64,000 nucleotides of DNA from Alphaproteobacteria bacterium (GCA_028871345.1 JAGWNK010000006.1:1-64000); one strand, 5' to 3'. Counted from the first letter of the stretch, positions 42,848 through 52,907 are shown. Translations and numbers: made by a program. The notes: generated from the letters alone by a model not told the origin.

Positions 42848-44958
42848 CAGATCTGTCCCAAGGTGCGCAGGCGGACCGAAGCGTGGATATCATTCTGCGA
42901 CATCACCACCGTCTGGGCGCGGAAGCGCTCGATGATCGATCGCACGAACGGCCTGATCTGCGGGCTGGTGAGGAGCACGGGGACCTCGTTCTTCTGCGAG
43001 GCTTCGTCGAAGCGGTCGCGCACGCTGACGATGAACTGCTGCAGCTGGCTCGGCGCCATGGCCAGCTGACGGTCCTCGCCCTGGCCGATGATGGATTCGG
43101 CGAAGGCCTGCTCCCAGGCCGGTGACAGCGCCAGGATCGGCAGGTAGCCGCCCGGCGCCAGATTGGCGTGGCACAGTTGGCGGGCCAGGCGGGCGCGCAC
43201 ATGTTCGGTGATGTAGAGCGCGTTCTTGGTGTGGCCGACGGCCTCGGCGATGCCTTCCAGGATCGACGGCAGGTCGCGGATCGAGACGCGCTCGCCGAGC
43301 AGCGTCTGCAGCACGCGCTGGACGCCGGTGACCGAGATCTGCGACGGGATGAGGTCGTCCACCAGCTTCTTGTGCTCGGCCGGCAGGTCGTCGAGCAGCT
43401 TCTTGGTCTCGGCGTAGGAGAGCAGCTCCGCCATGTGCGACTTGAGCACTTCGGTGAGGTGGGTGGTCAATACCGTGCCGGGATCGACCACGGTGTAGCC
43501 GCGGAAGCTCGCCTCGTCGCGCAGCGCGGTCGACACCCAGGTGGCGGGCAGGCCGAAGGCCGGCTCGGTCGTGTGCGTGCCGGGCATATCGATGGGAAGG
43601 CCCTTGGGATCCATCACCAGCAGGTTGCCCGGATAGAGCTCGCCCTTGCCGGATTCGACCTCCTTGACGCTGATGCGGTACTCGTTGGCGCCCAGCTGCA
43701 TGTTGTCGAGGATGCGCACGGCGGGCATGACGAAGCCCATCTCCTGGGCCAGCTGGCGGCGAAGCGCCTTGATCTGGTCGGTGATGCGGTGGCCCTTGAC
43801 CTCGTTGATCAGTGGCAGCAGCCCGTAGCCGAGCTCGACGCGCAGCAGGTCGAGCGCCAGCGCGGTCGAGATCGGTTCTTCCTTGGACTTCTCCTCGTTC
43901 TTGGCCTTGTCCTCTTCCTCGCGCGTTTTCGAATCCTCGGCGTGCTTGCGCTTGTAGGCGTGCCAGGCGAGGGCGCCCACGCCCGCCGAAAGGCCGGCGA
44001 AGGCGAAGGTCGGCATGCCGGGCAGCACGGCGACGATGCCCATCACGGCGGAGGCCATGCCGAGCGCCTGGGGATAGAACGACAGCTGTTTCATCAAGGC
44101 GCGGTCGGTCGAGCCTTCGACGCCCGCCTTCGACACCATGAGGCCGGCCGCCGTGGACACGATCAGCGCCGGCATCTGGCTGACGAGGCCGTCGCCGACC
44201 GACAGCACGGTGAAGGTGTTGGTGGCGTCGGCGAAGCTCATGCCGTGTTGCGCCACCGCGACGATGATGCCGCCGATGACGTTGATGCCCACGATCAGAA
44301 GGCCGGCGATGGCGTCGCCGCGCACGAACTTGGAGGCGCCGTCCATGGCGCCGAAGAAATTGGATTCGGACTCCAGCTCCTTGCGCCGCTTGCGGGCATC
44401 CTTCTCGTCGATCAGTCCGGCCGACAGATCGGCGTCGATCGCCATCTGCTTGCCCGGCATGGCGTCCAGGGTGAAGCGCGCCGCGACTTCGGCGATGCGC
44501 CCCGAACCCTTGGTGATGACCACGAAATTCACCACCACCAGGATCGAGAACACGATCAGGCCGATCACGAAGTTGCCCTGCATGATCAGCTTGCCGAAGG
44601 CTTCGATCACGTAACCGGCGGCGGCCGTACCCGTGTTGCCGTGCGCGAGGATGAGGCGCGTCGAGGCCAGGTTCAGAGCCAGGCGCATCATCGTGGTGAT
44701 GAGCAGCACCGCCGGGAACGAGCTGAACTCCAGCGGCCGGCGGATGAACACCGCCGTCATCAGGATGAGGATCGAGAAGCTGAGCGAGAAGGCGAGGCTG
44801 ATGTCGAGCAGCCAGGTCGGCAGAGGCAGGATCAGGACCACCAGGATGGCCATGATGCCCAGCGCCAGCGCCAGGTCGCTGCGCTTGATGAAGTCGAAGA
44901 TGCCCGCCGGCGAGAAATCGAAGGCGGCCGCGGGCGTTGCGGTGCTGGTGTCAGACAT
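42847..44958 (-). CDS. flhA: Flagellar export gate protein FlhA
   Basis: 703 aa. Eight membrane helices occupy the first ~330 residues, including the signature FLPLPTWLLDISLAFSLSFS-like N-terminus and GDAIAGLLIVGINVIGGI; the FHIPEP-equivalent cytoplasmic loop (RFTLDAMPGKQMAIDADLSA, GLIDEKDARKRRKELESE) is clear. The C-terminal export-receptor domain ends in SVRLRTLGQI. It gates export with FlhB. Part of the fliF-flhG operon, 107 bases downstream of flbD. Confidence 0.97.
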   Translation of the reverse strand: MSDTSTATPAAAFDFSPAGIFDFIKRSDLALALGIMAILVVLILPLPTWLLDISLAFSLSFSILILMTAVFIRRPLEFSSFPAVLLITTMMRLALNLASTRLILAHGNTGTAAAGYVIEAFGKLIMQGNFVIGLIVFSILVVVNFVVITKGSGRIAEVAARFTLDAMPGKQMAIDADLSAGLIDEKDARKRRKELESESNFFGAMDGASKFVRGDAIAGLLIVGINVIGGIIVAVAQHGMSFADATNTFTVLSVGDGLVSQMPALIVSTAAGLMVSKAGVEGSTDRALMKQLSFYPQALGMASAVMGIVAVLPGMPTFAFAGLSAGVGALAWHAYKRKHAEDSKTREEEDKAKNEEKSKEEPISTALALDLLRVELGYGLLPLINEVKGHRITDQIKALRRQLAQEMGFVMPAVRILDNMQLGANEYRISVKEVESGKGELYPGNLLVMDPKGLPIDMPGTHTTEPAFGLPATWVSTALRDEASFRGYTVVDPGTVLTTHLTEVLKSHMAELLSYAETKKLLDDLPAEHKKLVDDLIPSQISVTGVQRVLQTLLGERVSIRDLPSILEGIAEAVGHTKNALYITEHVRARLARQLCHANLAPGGYLPILALSPAWEQAFAESIIGQGEDRQLAMAPSQLQQFIVSVRDRFDEASQKNEVPVLLTSPQIRPFVRSIIERFRAQTVVMSQNDIHASVRLRTLGQI

Positions 44959-45065
44959 CCTGGTTGCCCCCAGGCGGGCAGACCGCAGAGCCTCGCGAAG
45001 CGCCGCGCGCTGCGACCTCCCCCCAAGAGGGAAGGGAAATTTCGCGTCGGCCCTCGGTCATGTTT

Positions 45066-46448
45066 CTATCCCGCCGCGCGTTGTTCGCCGGGGCCGGGGA
45101 CCGCCAGTCCGGACTGGGCGTATTCGCGCAGCTTGTTGCGCAAGGTGCGGATCGAGATGCCCAGAATGTTGGCGGCATGCGTGCGGTTGCCGAGGCAGTG
45201 GTCGAGCGTGTCGAGGATCAGGTCGCGTTCGACATCGGCGACCGTGCGTCCGACGAGGCCGCGCGTGACCGCCGCCGCGCTTTCGACCGCGCTGCGCACC
45301 GGCGCGGGCAGATCGCTGCCTGCGGCGAAGGTCGAGCTGCCGACATGGGTGCCGTCAGGCAGGCGGATGGCCTCCGGGCCGATCTCGGTGCCGGTGGCGA
45401 GCAGCACGGCGCGATGGATGGTGTTCTCGAGCTCCCGGACGTTGCCCTTCCAGGGATGGGAGGCGAGCAGTCGCTCGGTGGCCGGCGCGATGGCGCGGTA
45501 AGGCACGCCGTTGGCGTCGGCGTATTTGCGCGCGAAGTGCCGCGCCAGCGCCTGGATGTCCTTGGGCCTTTCGCGCAGCGGCGGCAGGCGCAGATTGACG
45601 ACGTTGAGGCGGTAGAGCAGGTCCTCGCGGAAGGTGCCGCGCTTGACCGCATCCGACAGGTCGCGGTTCGAGGTGGCGATGATGCGGATGTCAACCTTGA
45701 CGGGGCGGGTGCCGCCGACGCGGTCGATCTCGCGCTCCTGGATGGCACGCAGCAGCTTCGCCTGCAGGCGGGCGTCCATTTCGCTGATTTCGTCGAGCAG
45801 AAGCGTGCCGCCATTGGCTTCCTCGAACTTGCCGATGCGCCGGGCGATGGCGCCGGTGAAGGCACCCTTCTCATGACCGAACAATTCGGATTCGAGAAGG
45901 TTCTCCGGGATGGCGGCGCAGTTCACTGAGATGAAGGGCTTGTCGGCACGCGACGATTTCTGATGGACGTAGCGCGCCAGCACCTCCTTGCCCGAGCCGC
46001 TTTCGCCGGTCAGCAGGATCGAGGCGTCCGAGCCCGCCACCTGGTCCGCGAGGGCGATGACGGCCGTCATCGCTTCGTCCTCGGCGATCATCTGATGGGT
46101 TTCGTCGGCGACCGCCGCCAGGACCGCCGCGATCAGTTCCGGATCGGGCGGCAAAGGCAGGTATTCCTTGGCGCCGGCGCGGATGGCTTCCACCGCCTTG
46201 CGCGCGTCGGTGCCGACGCCGCAGGCCACCACCGGCGTGCAGATGCGTTCCTGGGCCAGGCCGCGCACCAGCGAGGCGATGTCGAGCGTGACGTCGCACA
46301 GCACAAGGTCGGCGCCTTGTCCGCCGCGCAGGGTGGCAAGCCCCTGCTCGATGTCGCTGGCATGGGTGACCCTGGCGCCGCGATCCATCGCGATCTTGGT
46401 CGCCGTTCCGATCTGGCCCTGGAGCCCGCCGACGATGAGTAGCCGCAT
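45066..46448 (-). CDS. flbD: Sigma-54 activator FlbD
   Basis: 460 aa. The N-terminal receiver is atypical: Asp52 is present in LVLCDVTLD but the usual acidic pair after the first strand is replaced (LLIVGGLQG). The AAA+ domain has GESGSGKE (148-155), GAFTGA (195-200, sigma-54 contact) and the NGGTLLLDEISEMDARLQAK Walker B segment. A Fis-type HTH closes it (HAANILGISIRTLRNKLREY). FlbD activates late flagellar genes with RpoN. Sits between fliN and flhA. Confidence 0.95.
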   Translation of the reverse strand: MRLLIVGGLQGQIGTATKIAMDRGARVTHASDIEQGLATLRGGQGADLVLCDVTLDIASLVRGLAQERICTPVVACGVGTDARKAVEAIRAGAKEYLPLPPDPELIAAVLAAVADETHQMIAEDEAMTAVIALADQVAGSDASILLTGESGSGKEVLARYVHQKSSRADKPFISVNCAAIPENLLESELFGHEKGAFTGAIARRIGKFEEANGGTLLLDEISEMDARLQAKLLRAIQEREIDRVGGTRPVKVDIRIIATSNRDLSDAVKRGTFREDLLYRLNVVNLRLPPLRERPKDIQALARHFARKYADANGVPYRAIAPATERLLASHPWKGNVRELENTIHRAVLLATGTEIGPEAIRLPDGTHVGSSTFAAGSDLPAPVRSAVESAAAVTRGLVGRTVADVERDLILDTLDHCLGNRTHAANILGISIRTLRNKLREYAQSGLAVPGPGEQRAAG

Positions 46449-46471
46449 GGTGATATTCCCTGTTTGACCGG

Positions 46472-46831
46472 TCAGTTCTGTCCGGCCTTGATGATTTCCG
46501 TCATGGTGACGCCCAGGCGGTCTTCCACCAGAACGACTTCTCCACGGGCGACCAGACGGTCGTTGACGTAGATGTCGATGGCTTCACCGACCTTGCGGTC
46601 GAGTTCGACGATGGTGCCCTTGCCCAGCTTGAGCAGCTGGCTCACCTCCATCGCGGATTTTCCCAGCACGGCGGAGACCGTCACCGGCACATCGAACACG
46701 GCTTCGAGGTCCTGCGCCGAGTGCTTGACGTCGGCGTCCGCGACGGCTTCGCCGGTCAACAGCGCCGCGGTCCCCTGTTCGGGGGCGTCTTGCGACAGGT
46801 CGGGCAGATCGACGTCGTCGTTCCCTGCCAT
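46472..46831 (-). CDS. fliN: Flagellar motor switch protein FliN
   Basis: 119 aa. The SpoA-type domain is the C-terminal ~75 residues: VFDVPVTVSAVLGKSAMEVSQLLKLG, VGEAIDIYVNDRLVARGEVV and DRLGVTMTEII. It forms the C-ring base with FliM and FliG. The acidic N-terminal tail is variable. Between fliH and flbD. Confidence 0.95.
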   Translation of the reverse strand: MAGNDDVDLPDLSQDAPEQGTAALLTGEAVADADVKHSAQDLEAVFDVPVTVSAVLGKSAMEVSQLLKLGKGTIVELDRKVGEAIDIYVNDRLVARGEVVLVEDRLGVTMTEIIKAGQN

Positions 46832-46834
46832 GGT

Positions 46835-47470
46835 CTATCCTTTCGTCTGGAAGGCGGATTGCGAAAAACGGCGCGCGATGACGTCGCCGATGGCTTCTTC
46901 GAGGGCGGCGAAGCTGCGCTCGGCGCCGCCGCCGCGCCATTCGATGCGGCAGTCCGCGCCGGTCAGTCCCGGTTCGGCATTGACCACGATGCGTCCCTCG
47001 TAGCCGTGGGCATGGGCGATTTCGGCGATCCTGGGCGAGATGACGTCGATCACCGCCTGCGAGGCCCTGAGCACGATGCGCGGCTCGCCGATGGCCTGGT
47101 GCATGGCCTCGCTCAGCGCTTCCTCGACATCGGCGGACGGCAGGGCGGCGATGGCCATGTGAGCCAGCTTTCGCCCCGCGGCGAAAGCGACGTTGGCGGC
47201 GTCTTCGCGCAGGTTCTCGATCTCGCCGCGTACGCTGTCGGCGGCTTCGCGCACCGAGGCCGTGAGGCCTTCGATGGCCGCGGCGAGGGCTTCGGCGGCG
47301 CGCACCTGGCCGGCCTTGACCCCTTCGGCGCGCGCCTTGCCGCACATGTGGTCGATCTCCTCCTGCGTCATCACCCGGCGCTTGCGGGCGCGGGCGGCGT
47401 TGGAGATGAGATCGCCTTCGGCGCGGAACTCGGTGTCGAAGGTGAACTTCCTGGTCTGGGCGTCGCTCAT
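46835..47470 (-). CDS. fliH: Flagellar export regulator FliH
   Basis: 211 aa from ATG 47470. The pattern MTQEEIDHMCGKARAEGVKA and the coiled middle (AAEALAAAIEGLTASVREAA) with a C-terminal domain RIVVNAEPGLTGADCRIEWRGG matches FliH (FlbE in Caulobacter), which regulates the FliI ATPase and anchors it to FliN. A TTG codon one triplet upstream is open but the ATG overlaps the fliG stop (TGATG). Confidence 0.88.
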   Translation of the reverse strand: MSDAQTRKFTFDTEFRAEGDLISNAARARKRRVMTQEEIDHMCGKARAEGVKAGQVRAAEALAAAIEGLTASVREAADSVRGEIENLREDAANVAFAAGRKLAHMAIAALPSADVEEALSEAMHQAIGEPRIVLRASQAVIDVISPRIAEIAHAHGYEGRIVVNAEPGLTGADCRIEWRGGGAERSFAALEEAIGDVIARRFSQSAFQTKG

Positions 47471-48507
47471 CAATATACCAGCTCGTCCTCACCCTGCTTG
47501 TTGGCGATCATGATCTCGCCCTTGTTGGCGAGGTCCTTGGCGATGTTGACCATGCGCATCTGTGCTTCGTCGACGTCCTTGAGGCGGACCGGGCCCATGG
47601 CCTCCATGTCTTCGCGCAGGATCTTGCCGGCGCGTTCGCTCATGTTCGAGAAGAAGACGTCGCGCAGCGAATCCGTGGCGCCCTTGAGAGCCAGACCCAG
47701 CTTGTCCTTCTCGACATGACGCAACAGCGTCTGGATCGATCCGGGGTCGAGCTTGCCGAGGTCCTCGAAGGTGAACATCAGGGCCTTGATGCGCTCGGCG
47801 GAATCGCGGTTGCGCTCTTCCAGCGAGGTGAGGAAGCGCGATTCCGTCTGCCGGTCGAAATTGTTGAAGATCTCGGCCATGTGCTCGTGGGCGTCGCGCT
47901 TGGCGGTGCGGGCGAGGTTCGACATGAATTCGACGCGCAGCGTGCGCTCGACCTTGTCAAGGATGTCCTTCTGCACGCTCTCCATGCGCAGCATGCGCTG
48001 CACGACCTCGAGAGCGAACTCCTCCGGCAGGGAGCCCAGCACGCGGGCGGCGTGTTCGGGCTTGATCTTGGAAAGCACGACGGCGACGGTCTGCGGATAC
48101 TCGTTCTTGAGGTAGTTGGCGAGCACGATCTCGTTGACGTTGCCGAGCTTGTCCCACATCGTCCGGCCGGCCGGACCGCGGATTTCCTCCATGATCTGGC
48201 TGACTTTTTCCGGCGCCATGATCCGCTGCAGCAGCCGCTCGGTCGACTCATAGGAGCCCATCAAAGAGCCGGTGCCCGACAGCTGCGACACGAAGTCGAT
48301 CAGCAGCTTCTCCACCAGCGTCGCCGAGACCGTGCCGAGGTTCGACATGATCTGCGAGATCTCCTTGATCTCGTCCTCGTCGAGCATCTGCCACAGCTTG
48401 GCGGAATGCTCTTCGCCCAGCGACAGCATCAATATGGCCGACCGCTCCGCGCCGGTGAGGGTGCGGATGTCTTCCTTGACGACGGGTTTGGCGACAGCGC
48501 GAGCCAT
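47470..48507 (-). CDS. fliG: Flagellar motor switch protein FliG
   Basis: 345 aa rotor protein that contacts the stator. The N-terminal FliF-binding domain begins [20 protein letters not shown], the middle domain has the EHPQ-equivalent [20 protein letters not shown], and the C-terminal charged torque helix lies in [25 protein letters not shown]. Part of the fliF operon. Confidence 0.97.
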   Translation of the reverse strand: MARAVAKPVVKEDIRTLTGAERSAILMLSLGEEHSAKLWQMLDEDEIKEISQIMSNLGTVSATLVEKLLIDFVSQLSGTGSLMGSYESTERLLQRIMAPEKVSQIMEEIRGPAGRTMWDKLGNVNEIVLANYLKNEYPQTVAVVLSKIKPEHAARVLGSLPEEFALEVVQRMLRMESVQKDILDKVERTLRVEFMSNLARTAKRDAHEHMAEIFNNFDRQTESRFLTSLEERNRDSAERIKALMFTFEDLGKLDPGSIQTLLRHVEKDKLGLALKGATDSLRDVFFSNMSERAGKILREDMEAMGPVRLKDVDEAQMRMVNIAKDLANKGEIMIANKQGEDELVY

Positions 48508-48510
48508 GTC

Positions 48511-50139
48511 CTACACCGGTTGATGCAGCCAGGAGCGCAGGATGGCCAACGCTTCCTCGGGGTGTGCATTGACGACTTCGCCCACTTTCTTGACCGACGA
48601 TTCGCGCACCTGTCCCTCGATACGGTTGATGTCGATCATGCTTTCGCGCGGCGGCGGGATCATCGCGGGCGCATCTTGCCCGTCGCCGATGGCCGGCGCG
48701 GCGGGCGGGGCGATCTGCGCGGTCTGGGGGGTGCCCGCGGCCGGTCTGGCCGGGGCATAGGCGGGCAGCTGCAGCGGCGCGAACATGCGCTTAATGAGGG
48801 GGCGTCCGACGAAGATGCCGATCAGCACCGCGGCGATCGAGAAGATGACGAACTGGATGATCTTGAACCAGTAGCCGCCGTCCAGGCCGAGGAACGGCGT
48901 CGGCGGCGGCGTGCCGACCGCGGTCTCGATATGGGCGAACGGCATGTTGACGACCTGCACCTGGTCGCCCCGGCTGGTGTCGTAGCCGATGGCGGATTTC
49001 ACCAGAGCGTCGATCTGCTTCATGTCGCTGGCGCTGCGCGGCTTGTAGGCGCCGTTGGTGTCGGTTCCGTCGACCACCACGGCGACGGAAAGCCGCTTCA
49101 CCGTGCCCTGGTCGACGGTGGAGGTCTGCACCGTCTTCGAGATCTCGTAATTGGTCGTTTCTTCGGTGCGCCCGGAAGACGAACGCGACGTGTCGGCGGG
49201 GCCCTGCTGCTGCTGTTGCTGTCCGGGAAGGGCGTTGGACACCGAGACGGCGTTGGTGGTGGCGCCGTTGTTGTCGCTGGAGTTCTGCTCCACGGTCTGG
49301 GTCGAACGCACCACCTTGGAGTCCGGATCGAATTTCTCCTCGGTCGTCTGGGTGTGGTTGTAGTCGATATTGGCCGTGACCTGGGCACGGACATGGCCTT
49401 CGCCGACGACGCTCGCCACCATCGATTCGACGCGCTTGCGGATGCGTTCCTCGAAGTCGGTGGTATGCTGCTCTTCGCTGTCGGCGGTGGCATCGTCACC
49501 GGTTCTCGCTTCGCCGCCGGCCAGAAGGTCGCCCTTGTCGTCCACCACGGCGACGCGGTCCGGCGTCAGGTTGGCGACGGCGGCGGCCACCAGGTGCTGG
49601 ATCGCCTGGACCTGGCCGCGGCTGAGCGTGCCGCGCGTCTTGAGCACGACCGATCCGCTCGGCGACTGCGAGTCGCGCGCGAAGATCTGCCGCTCCGGCA
49701 CCACGAGGTGCACGCGCACGCCTTCGATGCCGTCGATGGTCTGGATGGAGCGGGCGAGCTCGCCCTCGAGGGCGCGCAGCCGGTTGATGTTCTGGACGAA
49801 CGCGGTGGTGCCGAAGGCGTCCGACTTGTCGAATATCTCATAGCCCACGCCGGCCGCCGGCAGGTCGGCCTGGGCCATGTCCATGCGCAGCTTGGTGACC
49901 TGGTCTGCCGGCACCAGGATGGTGCCGCCGTCGGCCTTGACTTCGTAGGGGACGTTCATGGCGTCGAGCTTGGCGGTGATCGCCGAGGCGTCGCGCGATT
50001 CCAGGCCGGAGAACAGAATGGACTTGGGCGGCGTCGTCAGCACGCCGGCGGCGTAGAGGAAGAAGCCCACCAGCGCGGCGGCCACGCCCGCCATCACGCC
50101 GAACCGTGCTGCGCCGATCGCTTTTATGAAATCCGGCAA
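48511..50139 (-). CDS. fliF: Flagellar MS-ring protein FliF
   Basis: 542 aa from TTG 50139. N-terminal and C-terminal membrane helices (FGVMAGVAAALVGFFLYAAG; IIQFVIFSIAAVLIGIFVG) flank the periplasmic ring-building domains, with SGLESRDASAITAKLDAMNV and the RVHLVVPERQIFARD segment diagnostic. The open frame starts at TTG 50145, but the GGGGAG ribosome site (50146-50151) would then touch the start; TTG at 50139 gives 6-base spacing. First gene of the large class II operon. Confidence 0.93.
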   Translation of the reverse strand: MPDFIKAIGAARFGVMAGVAAALVGFFLYAAGVLTTPPKSILFSGLESRDASAITAKLDAMNVPYEVKADGGTILVPADQVTKLRMDMAQADLPAAGVGYEIFDKSDAFGTTAFVQNINRLRALEGELARSIQTIDGIEGVRVHLVVPERQIFARDSQSPSGSVVLKTRGTLSRGQVQAIQHLVAAAVANLTPDRVAVVDDKGDLLAGGEARTGDDATADSEEQHTTDFEERIRKRVESMVASVVGEGHVRAQVTANIDYNHTQTTEEKFDPDSKVVRSTQTVEQNSSDNNGATTNAVSVSNALPGQQQQQQGPADTSRSSSGRTEETTNYEISKTVQTSTVDQGTVKRLSVAVVVDGTDTNGAYKPRSASDMKQIDALVKSAIGYDTSRGDQVQVVNMPFAHIETAVGTPPPTPFLGLDGGYWFKIIQFVIFSIAAVLIGIFVGRPLIKRMFAPLQLPAYAPARPAAGTPQTAQIAPPAAPAIGDGQDAPAMIPPPRESMIDINRIEGQVRESSVKKVGEVVNAHPEEALAILRSWLHQPV

Positions 50140-50360
50140 TGCCAACTCCCCTAGACGCGCGGGTACCGGTCTTACGCCCGGTCCTCGCGGTGCTAGGCAA
50201 ACATTGCCGTGCTCGTAGTAAAGAGCGCCTTAATGGCGCCGGAAATCGAATTGAAGGAGTCGGGAATGGATCTTAAGAAGTTGTTTTAGATTTCCCCGCC
50301 TCGGTTACGCAAATCGCCCGTCCCGACGTCTTGCCGCACGTGGCGAAATCACCTTCCCGA

Positions 50361-50636
50361 TCAGTTGCGGTACTGCTGCACGCGCGTCGCGCGCAGACCC
50401 GGAAGCCCGAAGCGATCGATGGCGCGCTGCCAGGCGAGGAACTCCTCGACCGTCAGCGTGTAGCGACGGCATGCTTCATCAAGGCTCAGCAAACCGCCGC
50501 GCACTGCCGCAACAACTTCGGCTTTCCGGCGTATGACCCAGCGCTTCGTGTTGGGAGGCGGCAGATCGGCCATCGTCAGAGGACTTCCATCGGGTCCGAT
50601 GACGTAGCTCACACGACCTCTACGGTCCTCGCCCAT
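50361..50636 (-). CDS. sciP: SciP-like CtrA antagonist (DUF1153)
   Basis: 91 aa from ATG 50636 (or 93 from 50642). YVIGPDGSPLTMADLPPPNT, KRWVIRRKAEVVAAVRGGLL and YTLTVEEFLAWQRAIDRFGL are the SciP/DUF1153 signature, a helix-turn-helix protein. In Caulobacter SciP binds CtrA on DNA and blocks its activation of flagellar and cell-cycle genes in G1. Here it lies between flgE and fliF. Confidence 0.93.
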   Translation of the reverse strand: MGEDRRGRVSYVIGPDGSPLTMADLPPPNTKRWVIRRKAEVVAAVRGGLLSLDEACRRYTLTVEEFLAWQRAIDRFGLPGLRATRVQQYRN

Positions 50637-50799
50637 GATCATCCTACTCCTCGCTCCACTACCCGAGCGCAAAGTACGCGTGGCGGCTTAAGATTTTGGC
50701 CAACAGAAGCGGTAAACGACATGGAAAGCGGACCCGTAGATTTGCACTCATCTTTGGATGTCCGGCGTCTCTACTGTGTAAAGACGCCGGAAATCTCTG

Positions 50800-52128
50800 T
50801 TAACGGACGATCTGCAAGAGATCATCGAGCATGGTTGAAGCAGTGGTGACGATGCGCGACGAAGCCTCATAAGCGCGCTGTGTCGTGATAAGGTTGGTAA
50901 ATTCCGTCGCCAGGTCGACGGTGGAGGCTTCCAGCGACTTGGATTCCACCTGGCCCGCGCCGCCCAGCGTCGCCTCGTTGATGGTGGGCGAGCCCGAGGC
51001 GGCCGAGGTCACGAAGGCGTTGCCCGAGACCTCGGCGAGGCCGTTGGGATTGGCGAACGTGGCCACCGGGACCTTGTAGACCTTCTGCGACAGGCCGTTG
51101 CTGAACTCCGCCGTGACGTAGCCCTGGTTGTCGATCGAGATCGACTGCAGGCTGCCGAACAGCGCGCCGTCGACCGACGACGACACCATCGTCGAAGGAT
51201 CGTCGAACTGCGTGACGCCGTCCGAGCCGCCCACCGTGCCCATGTCGATCGAAATGGTCTGCGGCTGCAGGCCCGAGGTCGTCGTATCCCACGGGATGGT
51301 CACCGACATCGTGCCGGTGACGGGAGAGCCCGAGCCGCCGGTCGGCACGACGTTGGCCAGCGTGCCGTCGCTGTTGAAGGTCAGGGTTCCCGAGGCGAGC
51401 AGATTGTTGGTCGGCGGGCCGGTGAGCTGCGACGCGGCGCCCTGATAAGTCACTTCATAGGCCCAGGTGTTGGCCGCCGTCTTGACGTAGGAGAGCTGCA
51501 GGGGCTGCGAGCCGCCCTGCGAGTCATAGACGTTGACCGTGCGCTGGAAGTCCGGCGTGACGGTGCCGGACGCCATGTCGCCGGCGGTGTAGCTGCCCAC
51601 GGCGGTGGTCGAGGCCTGCAGGTTCGCCTGCATGGACATCTTGGTCGAGGCTTCCGCCTTGCCCGCGAGCTGGTTGACGTTGATGGTCGTCAGATCGTTG
51701 CGGTTCGACGGCACATTGCCGTTGCCGTCGAGCTGCCAGCCGAGCAGATAGAGGCCCGCGGCGTTCTTGAGGTTGCCGGTGGAGTCGGTGGTGAAGCTGC
51801 CGGCGCGCGTGTACTCGAGCGCGCTGGTGTTGTCGGGGTTGGTCGTCACCACGAAGAAGCCGCTGCCGTTGATGGCGAGGTCGGTGGCGGAGGCCGTGGT
51901 GGTCAGCAGGCCCTGCTGCGTGACGTTCTGACCGGTCGAGGCGTAGACGCCGGCCGACCCGGAGTTGTTCGCCGTGCCGCTCGAAGCCAGCAGCGTATCG
52001 AAGTTGACGGTGGCATTCTTGTAGCCGACCGTGTTGACGTTTGCGATATTCGCCGAAGTGACGCTGAGCGCCTGGCTGTTTGCCGTCAGGCCAGCGACAC
52101 CGGTCATCATTGCGCCGTAGAGGCTCAT
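50800..52128 (-). CDS. flgE: Flagellar hook protein FlgE
   Basis: 442 aa from ATG 52128. N-terminal rod/hook domain (GAMMTGVAGLTANSQALSVT, ANIANVNTVGYKNATVNF) and C-terminal TNLITTQRAYEASSRIVTTA are the two halves of the D0 domain; a beta-rich surface domain lies between. The open frame to 52266 adds a basic segment that overlaps flgD and is not part of FlgE. Last gene of fliK-flgD-flgE. Confidence 0.96.
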   Translation of the reverse strand: MSLYGAMMTGVAGLTANSQALSVTSANIANVNTVGYKNATVNFDTLLASSGTANNSGSAGVYASTGQNVTQQGLLTTTASATDLAINGSGFFVVTTNPDNTSALEYTRAGSFTTDSTGNLKNAAGLYLLGWQLDGNGNVPSNRNDLTTINVNQLAGKAEASTKMSMQANLQASTTAVGSYTAGDMASGTVTPDFQRTVNVYDSQGGSQPLQLSYVKTAANTWAYEVTYQGAASQLTGPPTNNLLASGTLTFNSDGTLANVVPTGGSGSPVTGTMSVTIPWDTTTSGLQPQTISIDMGTVGGSDGVTQFDDPSTMVSSSVDGALFGSLQSISIDNQGYVTAEFSNGLSQKVYKVPVATFANPNGLAEVSGNAFVTSAASGSPTINEATLGGAGQVESKSLEASTVDLATEFTNLITTQRAYEASSRIVTTASTMLDDLLQIVR

Positions 52129-52216
52129 CTTCTCTTTCCCTCCCGTCTCCATCGGAGCTTCCGTCCGGTGAGGCGGTCGATGCGTGTGCGGCCGTTTCTC
52201 GGCCGCGGTGGGCCTA

Positions 52217-52888
52217 TCAGTTGGTAACGAGCGAGGCCGACGAAAGTGGCACTTCGGTCGTTCCAATGACGAGTTGCGGGCTGGAGCCCGAAAGATCTAT
52301 GCCGGTGACGGTGGCCTTCGAGGCCACGCTGGTGGTCACCGTGCTGCCGTCGCTCGCGGTCGCAGCGACGCTCAGCGTGTACAGTCCGTCGGACAGCTGG
52401 TTCCCGGAATTGTCCTTGCCGTCCCAGGAGAAGGTGTGGGTTCCCGCGGCGGTTTCGCCGGTCGAGGAGTAGACCACCTTGCCGTTGCTGTCGGTGATGG
52501 TCATCGTCGTGGACTTGGCGGCGTTGTCGAGCGCGTAGGTCCAGCTGGCCGTGCCGTTCGACAGCGACCCGGAACCGTTGGACATCACCACGCTCTTGCC
52601 GAGATAGCTCATCGCCAGGTTGTTAGACTGGCTCTGGCCGAGGCTGATCAGGTTCTGCAGATTTGTGTTGGTGTCGATCTGCTGCTCGACCTGGCTGAAC
52701 TCGACGAGCTGCTGGGTGAACTGCGTGGAGTCCATCGGCTGCAGCGGATCCTGGTTCTGCAGCTGCGTCGTCAGCAGCTTGAGGAACGTGTCGAAGTTGG
52801 TCGACAACGTCTTCTGAGCGGTCGACGCGTTCGGTGAATTCGTCGTCGTCGTTGCGGTCGGGGTGGTGGCGGCGGCGGTCGTTGTCAT
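52217..52888 (-). CDS. flgD: Flagellar hook capping protein FlgD
   Basis: 223 aa. The N-terminal segment KTLSTNFDTFLKLLTTQLQN, QDPLQPMDSTQFTQQLVEFS is the FlgD signature; the C-terminal part forms FLIG and Tudor-like domains (VVYSSTGETAAGTHTFSWDG). FlgD caps the growing hook and falls off. Threonine-rich N-terminus (TTTAAATTPTATTTTNSPNA). Follows fliK by 19 bases. Confidence 0.95.
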   Translation of the reverse strand: MTTTAAATTPTATTTTNSPNASTAQKTLSTNFDTFLKLLTTQLQNQDPLQPMDSTQFTQQLVEFSQVEQQIDTNTNLQNLISLGQSQSNNLAMSYLGKSVVMSNGSGSLSNGTASWTYALDNAAKSTTMTITDSNGKVVYSSTGETAAGTHTFSWDGKDNSGNQLSDGLYTLSVAATASDGSTVTTSVASKATVTGIDLSGSSPQLVIGTTEVPLSSASLVTN

Positions 52889-52907
52889 ATGAGCTTCCTT
52901 TCCCGCA

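Noticed and set aside
43168-45501. 777-codon plus-strand frame opposite flhA and flbD
   Set aside because: Covers two well-defined genes and has the composition of a shadow frame.
47716-50154. 812-codon plus-strand frame opposite fliG and fliF
   Set aside because: Same reason: the real genes on the other strand explain the lack of stop codons.
50221-50300. CtrA box upstream of fliF
   Set aside because: TTAA half-sites occur (50230, 50273) but the partner half-site has two or more mismatches at the right spacing; not convincing.
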